Shown one piece after another: positions 52,132-61,261 of a DNA stretch of 64,000 nt. The DNA comes from Eunapius fragilis (lineage: Eukaryota > Porifera > Demospongiae > Spongillida > Spongillidae), in the NCBI GenBank assembly GCA_963681505.1, contig OY811977.1, positions 716,001 to 780,000 of the forward strand, written 5' to 3'. Positions within the stretch are counted from its first letter, which is position 1. The number at the start of each line of letters is the position of its first letter. The notes beneath the pieces are model-generated. The model was not told the DNA's origin, did not search any database, and was given only the letters and a program-made list of their open reading frames with translations. A program made the translations under genes and the position numbers.

Positions 52132-52400
52132 CAAGTAATAAAAAACATTCTCTATGAGAATGTTGGTGGCATATTGTATTTGAAGGCAATAGTGGAAGGA
52201 AACTAGCTTGTAATAAGAAGTAAGTCCTATATTTTGCCCATTTGTAGGACATAATTTTTGTGTGCAAAATTAGAACTATTACATTTCCCCTCCTTATTAG
52301 ACCCTTGTTTCCTTATCTCATGAAGAAAATAAAAACAGATGAAACAAGTAATTAAAAATATTCTCTATGAGATCGTATAGGATTGGAAGGCAAAAGAGAC
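52132..52400. mobile_element. Two diverged partial copies of the 57-kb foldback family
   Basis: From 52132, CAAGTAATAAAAAACATTCT and the following sequence match the left arm of the palindrome at 57084. The match continues through the central TTTTGCACA-like region and about 60 bases of the right arm, to near 52320. A second outer-arm fragment begins at about 52342 (CAAGTAATTAAAAATATTCT) in the same orientation. Divergence from the 57-kb copy is considerable, so these are older. There is no coding capacity. Confidence 0.7.
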
Positions 52401-52404
52401 TTAC

Positions 52405-52860
52405 TTTTCTGGATCAGCCTCGTAGCATATTCTTTTCTGGATCAGCCTTGTAGCTGTCGAGCTCATAGACCATTTCTGGATCAGCCTCATAGCTGTCGAG
52501 CTCATAGACCATTTCTGGATCAGCCTGGTGCTGTCAAGCTCATAGACGTTCTTTTCGGGATCAGCCTTGCAGCTGTCGAGCTCATAGACCATTTCTGGAT
52601 CAGCCTGGTGCTGTCAAGCTCATAGATGTTCTTTTCGGGATCAGCCTTGCAGCTGTCGAGCTCATAGACCATTTCTGGATCAGCCTGGTGCTGTCAAGCT
52701 CATAGACGTTCTTTTCGGGATCAGCCTTGCAGCTGTCGAGCTCATAGACCATTTCTGGATCAGCCTGGTGCTGTCAAGCTCATAGACGTTCTTTTCGGGA
52801 TCAGCCTTGCAGCTGTCGAGGTCGAAGATCAGCCTGGTAGCTGTTGAGCTCGTAGACCTT
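52405..52860. repeat. 80-bp minisatellite (two ~40-bp subunits)
   Basis: The word ATTTCTGGATCAGCCTGGTG recurs at 52511, 52591, 52671 and 52751, exactly 80 bases apart. Each unit is a dimer of two related ~40-base halves, TTTCTGGATCAGCCT and TTTTCGGGATCAGCCTTGC, each followed by a GTC(A/G)AGCTCATAGAC-type end. Incomplete 35-41 base halves flank the array. Eighty is not a multiple of three and frames are not kept, so it is non-coding. Confidence 0.9.
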
Positions 52861-53075
52861 CTTTTCTGCCACAGCACCAAGAGGCTACCAAATCAACTGC
52901 AGACAAAGGTCACATGGATCACATGATATCCTTAAAAGCACACATCTCTCACCAGAGTCACACAGCAGCAGCAAAGGCTAGCACATCAGAAATCACCTCA
53001 CCCCCTGTGGAAGGCCATATGCACAAAGATAGAACGTTCATCTGATGTACTCCTTAAAGCTGAATCCTCACCTGG

Positions 53076-53474
53076 ATGGATAGTAGGATCTTCTTTGCCA
53101 CCCCATGGATGGCCTCCCCATCGCCCTCTCCTCTCACCCTTCCACACCCAAACACCTCGCCCTTGCTCAACCACCACCCTGACACCCCACCGTACTCCCC
53201 CACCTCCCCCTCCCTCCCTCTCCTCTGCAAACATCCGTCATCCCTCCACTTCCACCACTGTACGCCTCCACGCCCTCGCCTCCCATGCTCCCCGCACACC
53301 CCCCCCCATTACCACACCTCCCCCTGGCTCACACTCCTCTGCCCACACCTGCAGAAGCCCCCCAACCCTCGCGACGAAACGCCAGGTCCTTTTGGGTATA
53401 TCCAGGGAGGGGACAAGGGAGGAGGGAGGGAGGGATCGGGAAAAGAAGTTTTTAGACTTTTTTTTTTTTTTTAG
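53076..53474 (+). pseudogene. Pro/Ser/His-rich open frame, possible relic paralogue of the 55-kb ORF
   Basis: The open frame is very C-rich and would encode a proline-, serine- and histidine-rich stretch. Near 53379-53399 it encodes TPGPFGY, matching MPGPSGY at residues 244-250 of the minus-strand ORF at 55278-56171. The underlying DNA agrees at 25 of 29 positions (53375-53403 against the complement of 55421-55448). A second match, CACATGACCTGGTGC at 53510, has its complement at about 55152 in the same relative order. It looks like an inverted, decayed duplicate of that ORF's 3' part. A spliced functional exon cannot be excluded. Confidence 0.35.
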
Positions 53475-55277
53475 GACAATTTTAAGCCGTTCCGTTCTCA
53501 TCACTTTCCACATGACCTGGTGCCGTGGAGCATAACAACATGACCTCTCGTAGTGTGGGCACACACCTTCACCCCTCCCCTTTTCCCCCTTCCCCACCAC
53601 CATTGGTCCAGTACACTGCACCTGCACACCTGTGTCCCATCGGTGACCACGCTAGTCAGAGAGCCACACCCTTTCAAGCTGCCACAGCTATCCCAGGGAG
53701 ATAGTTCTAACCTTACAGCGTACGTATAGCACTCCTGAGAGCTGTGTGAGGACCATCATGTTCAATGCAAACCCTAGCGGCTTCCATTGACAACCATGAT
53801 GCTCACAGTCACTGCCAGAAATACTTTAAGGAGCTGTGAGGTTGGTACATCATCTCCCCCTCGAGGTGGGGATAGGGCAAGCAATGGTTGCCTTAACCCA
53901 GCCATGTTGCCTTCCACCTTAAATGACCCACAAGAATACTGTATAAGAATGTCACATGACCAGCAGTCCCAATGGATGACACTATGTCATGTGACACCCT
54001 TGAGAGTATTCCTGTGGTGGGCAATGGAGGTGTCTCCCAATGGATCCAACACCTAATATCCAGAGGGAGACACCCCCCCTGGGTGTAGGGCAATGTAGCT
54101 AGTGACAGGGAAGAGGCTTGGATGCATGGGGTAGAGGAGATTCAATGGAACTTGTGTGCATTGCTGCACCATCTGCACCCAGATGGCAGCCAAACCACAC
54201 CCCTTCACGGTCATGGCAACCATTGCTAGCCGTGGATCAGCTTCTAGCATGAAGGAGGTGCCTTTGATCTCCACATGTCCAGCACTTATTCTTTGTCAGA
54301 ACTTCATCACATCAATGATGGCGTCATAGAACTACATCAGAAGCTAAGCAATTAATGACCAGCATGCATTTTATTAATTAACAGAGGAGCAACGAACTAA
54401 AAATGATTACAACACCACTAGCAACTACTTTAAATGTCTCAAAAAAGTTTGCGATTAAGTAATAAATAGAAAGCGTTCGATAATGTAGTTGCTATGTACC
54501 ATCATTGAGGGAATGCAGCTATGAACAGAGGACATTTGTCCCCTAGTGCATAGTTGTGGAGACCATGGCAACAACCTCTGCCAACAGTAAGGGGTACCCT
54601 GGTTGGTTAGCACTGGTCTATTGCTCAAACCCCACCTAACAGAAAATGTAACCACCCCCATGCACCACCACATGCATCACCCATCCCCTCACTTCACACT
54701 ACGGTCCGACCTCCTGTTCCATACACCCTCCCCTTACCCACACCACTTCTCACATCCCATCCCTCCCCACCCTCACCCCCTAAACCATCCCCACCTACCC
54801 TGCAACAGCGTACCAGTACTGACCATTGGAGCAGAGGTACACCTGACGTGGACATGATGGCAGGCACCAGTGTACTGGTACCATGGTGATGGGGATTAGA
54901 AGGGGGAGGAGGGGTGGGTGTGTGCCTTTCACACCACAAGCAGGTCACCAACACCTCATCTTGATTCAATATTTTGAGTGTGGGGGATGGAGTGCATTTC
55001 AACAACATACTATACTCTGCACATGTGTATTTTGTATCACTGTACACTTTTTGTGTTACTACTAGGCACACTCCATCCCTGTTGAAATGCTCCACTAAGA
55101 GATACACATGAGATTCCAGTTTTTAATTCCCCACCACTTTACTTTTCAGCACCAGGTCATGTGGGGCCGGCAAGCCCCCCACACCCCACCCCCACCACAC
55201 ACAAAACACACCACACAAACACACCACACAAACACACCACACAAACACACCACACACACACACACAACACACCCCCC
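53475..55277. other. Unassigned C-rich DNA with scattered short open frames
   Basis: No gene could be established. A pure T run lies at about 53459-53472. An AATAAA hexamer on the minus strand at 54370-54375 could serve as a polyadenylation signal for the minus-strand ORF further right, but no exon chain linking them was found. The 54640-54810 stretch is strongly CA/CC-rich on the plus strand. The 55190-55290 stretch is a degenerate ACACCACAC microsatellite abutting the end of the 55-kb ORF. Confidence 0.5.
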
Positions 55278-56171
55278 TCACACACCACCCCCACTACGAC
55301 GCTTAGGGGGCGGGGCGTCTACATCCGGGCTTGCCGACCTACGAACGGAACGGCGAGAAGCAGGGGAAACAAAGGGGAGGGAGGAAGAGGAAGAAGACGA
55401 AGGGGACGAGGAGGGGGGGACATACCCAGAAGGACCGGGCATTTCGCCTGAAGGTGAAGGTCTCCTGCGAGATGGAGCAGGAAGGAGGGGCACAGGTGAT
55501 GGATCAGAAGGTGTGATAACAGTGGTTAGCAGAGATGCGGTGTTGGGGGTGCTGGCAGGTTCGGCCGTTAAGGTTTCTAGGGCAGTATGGTAGGTCAGGA
55601 TGGTGGCTTCAGAAGCCGAGCAGGGGAGAGGCAGGTCAGACGAGGTCTGGAGTGTAGCAGGGGCCGGAGTGACGGGAACAGCGGTGACGAAGTGTTGGGT
55701 GGCCTCGGTGTTAATGAGCGAGGAAGGGGACTGGTGGTACATGTCTCGAGAGGAGGGCGGCCTGTTTGAATCGGATGGGGGAGACCGTCCTCGAAGGGCA
55801 ACAGGGGTGGAGGAGGCGACCGGTGCCGGCAGGCCAGCAGAGATGATTGCCTCCAGGTGTTTCACCTTCTCTTCCAGTTCTACCGTCCGCCTCTCAAAGT
55901 GGTCTGCACGCTGTGCTCTGTTCTCGAGGTACACCAACCTCTGTATGATGTCAGCCATAGTGACCTCACCCAGAGGAGGTGCAGCAGCCTGTGGTGGTGG
56001 TGGTGGTGCTGCTGCTGCTGCCAGAACTGGTGGTGGTGGTGGTGCTGCTGCTGCTGCCAGAACAGGTAGCGGGGCCTGGACTGCAGGTGGTGGTGCTGGT
56101 GCTGCTGCCAGAACAGGTGGTGGGGCCTGGACCACTGGTGGTGCTGGTGGTGGTGGGGCCAGGGCAGCCAT
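55278..56171 (-). CDS. Unknown Pro/Ala-rich coiled-coil protein, 297 aa from internal ATG
   Basis: This is the longest open frame outside the repeats and was not recognised. From the ATG at 56171 it encodes an N-terminal block (residues 1-66) of alternating Pro and Ala runs. A predicted coiled-coil with good heptad spacing follows at about 72-110, around RLVYLENRAQ and VELEEKVKHLEAI. A Ser/Thr/Pro-rich tail ends in a serine run, Arg-Ser pairs and a basic PPPKRR cluster near residue 290, which may act in nuclear targeting. The frame stays open for 68 codons upstream. A possible 3' splice site (GTGCACACAG) near 56230 suggests the true 5' end may be in another exon, because further upstream the frame is only a CA microsatellite. 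The Pro/Ala block comes from GGT/GCT triplet repeats and probably varies in length. It could also be an ORF of an unrecognised mobile element. Confidence 0.5.
   Translation of the reverse strand: MAALAPPPPAPPVVQAPPPVLAAAPAPPPAVQAPLPVLAAAAAPPPPPVLAAAAAPPPPPQAAAPPLGEVTMADIIQRLVYLENRAQRADHFERRTVELEEKVKHLEAIISAGLPAPVASSTPVALRGRSPPSDSNRPPSSRDMYHQSPSSLINTEATQHFVTAVPVTPAPATLQTSSDLPLPCSASEATILTYHTALETLTAEPASTPNTASLLTTVITPSDPSPVPLLPAPSRRRPSPSGEMPGPSGYVPPSSSPSSSSSSSLPFVSPASRRSVRRSASPDVDAPPPKRRSGGGV
55985..56165. repeat. GGT/GCT triplet tracts inside the 55-kb ORF
   Basis: Blocks of GGT repeats followed by GCT repeats and a CCAGAAC separator occur three to four times, with a near-exact 54-base duplication at about 55995-56065. 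On the minus strand they encode the alternating Pro and Ala runs of the ORF. Because the unit is a multiple of three, length changes keep the frame. Confidence 0.85.
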
Positions 56172-56289
56172 TGCCCTCTCTACAGCCGCCAAACGCCTGT
56201 CAGTTCGACCACGCCTTCGCTCCTCGATGTTGATGACTGTGTGCACCAAGGAGCAACAGACCTCATCACAATAGTATACAAGTAAATGT

Positions 56290-56310
56290 ACACACATATA
56301 TATATATATA

Positions 56311-56354
<44 letters not shown>

Positions 56355-56375
56355 AACACATACACAAACACACAA
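56290..56375. repeat. (AT)n/(CA)n microsatellite
   Basis: TATATATATATATA at about 56298 is followed by alternating CA to about 56350, then degenerate ACACAAACACA. It forms the upstream edge of the Pro/Ala-rich ORF's open frame. Confidence 0.95.
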
Positions 56376-56873
56376 TCAAATCATGCAGGTATGAACCATG
56401 ATTATACACATATTCTGCACCCATTCCAGTTGCTAAACACGGGCAAAAGCAATCCAACGTACCCCTCATGGTCTTTGGAGCATGCACGGCAGTAGGATGG
56501 TGGATGCCTGCATATAAAGTAAATAGTCAGTTTAAATCCAATTGCATGTTAAATAAATGAATATAATTATTTTCGCAAAGGTGAACTGTTTCCACCTGTT
56601 CAGTGTTCCCGCTATTTGACAATTTTGTGCTCTAGTTAGTAACCGCGAGTACAAATTTTGCCAACCCATATGAGCGTCGAAAGCGCGTCCAATTCGTTAC
56701 ACTTGCAGATGAGTGCCGTAGTCCAGCTATTTTACCAGTCCAGATCGTTCTAGAATGTAACCCGTTATACGTAATATTTGAGTGCACGCTGCCCAAATTA
56801 AATTAATAACCTATGAGCATAGGCAATATATTATTATATGATTATAATTATAATATATGTCCATGTCCAGCTA

Positions 56874-57069
56874 AATCACCCTTATGGTACTTTTTCAAAA
56901 TTTCATTGAAATGTATGGCTAATTATAAATTCAGTGCCTAATAACTTTGTGATGGATAGTCCGATTTAGGATGCGTAAGGACCATTTGACAGAAGCTCAT
57001 GGGTGTTCAAGGAAAATCAAAAAAATTGAAAACTTGAAAAACTAGCCAGAAGGGTGATTCTGCTGGACA
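56874..57069. mobile_element. MITE-like element with imperfect ~42-bp inverted ends
   Basis: The left end begins TGTCCAGCTAAATCACCCTT. The complement of the right end begins TGTCCAGCAGAATCACCCTT. Similarity continues inward through TTTTTCAA and TTTC for about 42 bases. The interior is about 110 bases and non-coding. It lies 14 bases left of the large palindrome at 57084. No confident target-site duplication was seen. Confidence 0.6.
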
Positions 57070-57083
57070 CTGTTCCATATATA

Positions 57084-57374
57084 CAAGTAAATAAAAACAT
57101 TCTCTCTGAGAAAGTTGGTGGGATATAGGTTTTTCAGGCAAATAGTATACTGGTGTAAAAAGCAAGGAAACAAGTTTCATCAGAAGGGAAAATGTAATAG
57201 TCCTATATTTAGCACACTTCGACTAAGGCATATGCTGTTTCTGTGCTAAATATAGGACTATTACATTTTCCCTTCTGATGAAACTTGTTTCCTTGCTTTT
57301 TACACCAGTATACTATTTGCCTGAAAAACCTATATCCCACCAACTTTCTCAGAGAGAATGTTTTTATTTACTTG
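57084..57374. mobile_element. Perfect palindromic foldback element, 133-bp arms
   Basis: The left arm (57084-57216, starting CAAGTAAATAAAAACATTCT) and right arm (57242-57374) are complementary at all 133 positions as read by eye, with a 25-base spacer. The element has no coding capacity. Diverged partial copies at 52132-52400 show it is a repeat family rather than a one-off inversion. Perfect arms imply either very recent insertion or ongoing arm-to-arm gene conversion. No clear target-site duplication was found; flanks are AT-rich. Confidence 0.85.
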
Positions 57375-58330
57375 TTTCCTTAATTTTTTTAACACCCAAA
57401 TCACTGTTGCATTGCAGGTTTCCCCCCTTTCATTTAACCGATTTAATTCAATCCAGACGTATTGTGAAAATTTTCTAGGTACCTTTAATTAGAATTGGTA
57501 AGACCGTATATAGGCTTTTAGGCGTTTTTGTATCAAAGCGTGTCTTCCAGCACATTCTAAAGCTATTGGTGCAATTTTCATTGCTTAAAAGTGTTCCTGT
57601 CCCGAGTTATGAGTTCCCAAGAAGAAGAAGAAGAAGAAAAAGAAGCAGACGACCCGCCCATTATTTTTGGAAGGGGAACGAGGACGGCAGTATTTTTCGT
57701 TCTCGACAACCACGCGGTTCTACGACGTGAAACAAAAACGAAACTACTCAGTTTTGACTTCTAGATCGATTGCCGCAACAAGTTAGACGATCCGATCGTC
57801 GGGAGCGAAGCTACGGTAGGGTCGCGGGATTTTAATTAAATTCATAGTCGGGGTCAAAACCTATATGGAAGTCTCTAGCGAGACTTCCGATAATATTATA
57901 TATATAGCAGATCAAAAAACGTTGCAAAACAAAGCCTAAGCCCGGGAGTTTACGGCATCCAGCATACCGAGCGAGGTGGTCACCCCGGTACCTGATCTTG
58001 TTCCCAGACTCATTAAACAGGGTCTGCTAACGAACCTAACCAGCTTGCCTCACGTGGCCACACATGCCACGTTTACTTATGAATAATTAATTCAGCCCCA
58101 ACCCATTCCTACCTTTGTTTTGTTGGTCACCTGAAGTCATAGCAGTGCATAAGGTTATCTCCTCGTAATAATATAATTCGGGGTCGAGGCGCGAAAATGC
58201 ATATTTTTTCAAAGTTTTCATATCACATTCCAAGAGACACACAACTTTTTTTTTTTTAATTAGACAATCCATCGTGGGGTCTGACAGCGGCCTGAATTTT
58301 TCATTACGCTCCTTCCAGGCTATGCGATGG
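57375..58330. other. Unassigned intergenic DNA with a small hairpin
   Basis: No gene was recognised. It contains an AAG-rich run at about 57620-57645. A perfect hairpin lies at 57867-57888 (GGAAGTCTC, TAGC, GAGACTTCC), followed by a TATATATATA stretch. The 57930-58070 block has weak similarity to the 3' half of 5S rRNA on the minus strand, but the spacing is wrong and it is not called as an RNA gene. Confidence 0.5.
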
Positions 58331-58931
58331 AAGCTATGAATAATTAATGCAATTTAACTGGTTGTACCCATGGTGCTCGTGTACTCATATGTATTTGAGA
58401 GAATTAGCCATCATTTCATTCCTAATTTGCTCCTGCGTGCCACAAAAGCTGTTCTGGGTCCTTCCCACCTGGAACAAGATAGCGGCAGACACTTTTACCC
58501 GCCACGGGTAAAAGTGTCTGTTAACGGTTGTACCTGTTTTTCATCGTAGTATATCTATATGGCTAGGCCCCTTTTCGACCCAATAGTTATGCGATCACAT
58601 GCCCACACATGACCACTATGTATAACGGTATGTTCAGAATCTGTAGAACAAAGACTAAGGCACAGTTCAATCACTTGTTTGTACTGAGGCTTATAAGGTT
58701 CGATCCAAATAGATATACTACGATGTAAAACAGGTACAACCGTTAACAGACACTATTACCTGCGGCGGGTAAAAGTGTCCGCCGCTATCTTGTTCCAGGT
58801 GGGAAGGGCCCAGAACAGCTTTTGTGGCACGCAGGAGCAAATTAGGAATGAAATGATGGCTAATTCTCTCAAATACATATGAGTACACGAGCACCATGGA
58901 TACAACCAGTTAAATTAATTATTCATAGCTT
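58331..58931. mobile_element. 601-bp foldback element with ~225-bp arms and nested hairpin
   Basis: The outer ends are AAGCTATGAATAATTAAT on the left and its near complement on the right (ends CATAGCTT at 58931). The arms run from 58331 to about 58558 and from about 58708 to 58931 and agree at most positions, including CACAAAAGCTGTTCTGGG and GTAGTATATCTAT words. Each arm contains a smaller palindrome; in the left arm it is CAGACACTTTTACCCG, CCA, CGGGTAAAAGTGTCTG (about 58482-58518). The central ~150 bases are unique. It is non-coding and probably a non-autonomous DNA transposon. It is older than the 57-kb palindrome, because the arms have diverged. Confidence 0.75.
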
Positions 58932-59543
58932 CGCAAATGGTAGTACATATCTAGCATGCATGTATGAAACATAATCATATCTAGGTGTGGTCGGGTGATC
59001 AAGAGGTAAGGGAAGTGGGACATTTTAGCACCACGGCTGTTACGTGGCTGTCTCATACATACAGAAACACTGCCAGTTGTCATTGAGAGGGACTATACTC
59101 AAGGCTATCAGTATATGCAAGGGAGGGGCCGGGGGGGGGGGGGGGGGGGGGGGGGGGGAGAAGGGGGGTGCTATCGTCATGGGAAGATCTTCGTGGGAAG
59201 AGTGGCAACATGCATATGGCACTGAGCTAATCGATGACGCCAAGCTTACAAGGACCCTGTTGTCCATACATGTAGCTTTCAATTACTTATACAGTCTACG
59301 TCACAATATATGCCCATAAAAGGCAAGAGGTGGAATCCACTATAACTTATACATACGTACCCAGATGACATTCTAAATGCGCAATTGCATGCACATGCAT
59401 GATATACTACTGCTAGTTTAACAAGTCACAAATCCGGATACATGCATGTCCTATACGAAATTGACTCAATTAAATACATGCACGTTAGTGAGGCTCAGCA
59501 GGCTATAAGTCTGTGAATGTTACTTCATGCACGCGGCGCATGC
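58932..59543. other. Intergenic DNA with a long poly-G run
   Basis: No gene was recognised. The notable feature is an uninterrupted run of about 28 G at 59131-59158, followed by AGAAGGGGGG. Many short ATGCATGC-type palindromes occur at about 59385-59480. Confidence 0.6.
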
Positions 59544-59783
59544 TCATAAAGCTACTAGCATTTGTTGCTGCTGTCTGAGCTCACCGTGGGCGTTGACTAT
59601 ATGGCGCATGTAGCGCCGGGCTTGCGAGGTGCATCGCTTGGTAACGGCGCCAGGTGGTGAATTGATGGTCAGTAAGGGCGCCCGTGAGCCCTGCATGCAT
59701 AAGCGAGGGAAGAAAGAGTACAAGTAAAAGCTATATAGTATATGTGAATACAGAAATTGGACATTTTTTACATGTGTGTGGTG

Positions 59784-59843
<60 letters not shown>

Positions 59844-60091
59844 TCTCCCTCTCTCTCTCTCCCTCTCTCTCTCTCCTCTCTCTCTTTTCTCTCTCACTCA
59901 CACTCTCTCTTTTCACTCTCTCTCTTTACTCTCTCTCACTCACTCTCTCTCTCCCTCCCATTCACTTTCTCACTCTCCTCCCTCTCTTCCTCCTATCCCC
60001 CTTACCTGCCAGCGGATGGTAAAGGCGTCATGGCACTGGAAACAGCACAACTCTTGTGTGTCTCTGGCGTTGTACAGTGCCATGAGGGAGT
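59544..60091 (-). CDS. Putative spliced gene of unknown function, last two exons
   Basis: Two minus-strand exons fit together in phase 0. Exon a (60091 or 60083 down to 60006) encodes MALYNARDTQELCC, FQCHDAFTIRWQ and ends at a CAG|GTAAGG donor. Exon b (59690 down to 59544, 147 bases) starts after an ATGCAG acceptor and encodes 48 residues (GSRAPLLTINSPPG to the C-terminal ELRQQQQMLVAL), then TGA. The 315-base intron holds a long GA/CT microsatellite. Exon a could begin with the ATG at 60083 (giving about 74 residues) or continue from an upstream exon through the AAAAG acceptor next to 60091. The CCxxC pattern in exon a could bind metal, but no family was recognised. Splicing is inferred from signals only. 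Confidence 0.45.
59788..59985. repeat. (CT)n microsatellite
   Basis: About 50 bases of pure CT from 59788, then CTCTCCCT, CACTCTCT and related interruptions to about 59985. On the minus strand it is a polypurine tract within the intron of the putative gene at 59544-60091. Open frames through it on both strands are low-complexity artefacts. Confidence 0.97.
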
Positions 60092-60483
60092 CTTTTAACC
60101 CAGCACGGGTTAGCGGCTACATGGAGAGGTATAATGACCATGAAAAGTGCCTATATACACACTAACTCACAAGAACGTTTGCATTCACGACAATTGCCAT
60201 TGAAAGGAGTTTTTGAAAAAAAACGAATTTTAAAAATTGATCACGATGTTATATAGCATGCATGGGTACCCGATCGGTTAGCGCTAACTAGTTGGGCGTG
60301 GACGTATGTAATGAATGAAATGCATGCATGCATGCAACTATGCATAGTTTGTGCTATCTGAGTATATGAGGTGAAGTATAGTATATATGAGGGACCTCTT
60401 CAGATAGGAGAGTTCAAGTTGCTTCGAAATTGGTATTCATACGTAGAAGGGTCCTTTCGCTATTGATTTTTTTCTGTTCGTTA
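60092..60483. other. Intergenic DNA, nothing assigned
   Basis: No gene or element was recognised. Short palindromes such as GTTAGCGCTAAC (about 60278-60289) and a run of GCATGCATGCATGCA (about 60322) are present. Confidence 0.5.
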
Positions 60484-60673
60484 ATTTGTACTTCATGGGT
60501 GAAGTATATATATATATATATATATAATTATATATATATACTTCACCCTAAGGAACACCACACATAAATATATACTTCACCCATAGAGAACACCATATAT
60601 ATATGATACTTCACCCACCACATATATGTACTTCACCCGTAGAGAACACATATTCTTCACCTATAGTGAACAC

Positions 60674-60712
<39 letters not shown>

Positions 60713-61125
60713 TTCACTCATATATATATATATATAATTTTTATTTATATATATACTTCCCCCATAGAAAACACAACATATCACTCATAGAGAACATATA
60801 TATACTTCACCCATAGTGAACATGTCCTTCACCCGTAGTAGGGAACACCACATTTGTATACTTCACCCATAGTAGGGAACACCACATTTGTATACTTCAC
60901 CCATAGGGAACATCACATTTGTATACTTCACCCATAGGGAACACCACATATATACTTCACCCATACATAGTGAACACAAGATATATATACTTCACCCATA
61001 GAGAACACCACATATATACTTCACCCATAGTGAACACAAGATATATATACTTCACCCATAGAGAACATACTTCACCCATAGAGAACACCTCATATATACT
61101 TCACCCATAGTGAACACAACCTGCA
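60484..61125. repeat. AT-rich minisatellite based on TACTTCACCCATAGAGAACA
   Basis: About 20 units of 25-35 bases, each ACTTCACCCATAG(A/T)GAACACCACA plus a variable (TA)n linker, running from the first TATATA block at 60508 to about 61120. A few units are inverted at the left edge (GGTGAAGTATATATA at about 60498), so the first TA block is the centre of a hairpin. Several pure (TA)n stretches are embedded. Confidence 0.9.
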
Positions 61126-61261
61126 TATATATCTCCGCTCAAAAGGAAATTTATCTGTAATTATCACCTCATCTTAATTAATCATCCTTTTAAGCCATTA
61201 ACCTTGCTTCCTTCCTTTTCACACAACATCCTATCTTCCAGGGAATGTCAAGCCTGCCCCT

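Noticed and set aside
52383-52880. Repeat-protein reading of the 80-base minisatellite
   Set aside because: The unit is not a multiple of three and the frame is not kept from copy to copy.
57930-58070. Possible 5S rRNA pseudogene or 5S-derived SINE on the minus strand
   Set aside because: Short resemblances to the 3' half of 5S (GGTGACCACCTCG, GGATGCCGTA) are present, but the distance to the A-box-like TTAGCAG is about 13 bases too long and no full promoter or fold was found.
59731-60165. Ser/Leu- and Arg/Glu-rich open frames across the CT tract
   Set aside because: Pure microsatellite translation on both strands and in several frames.
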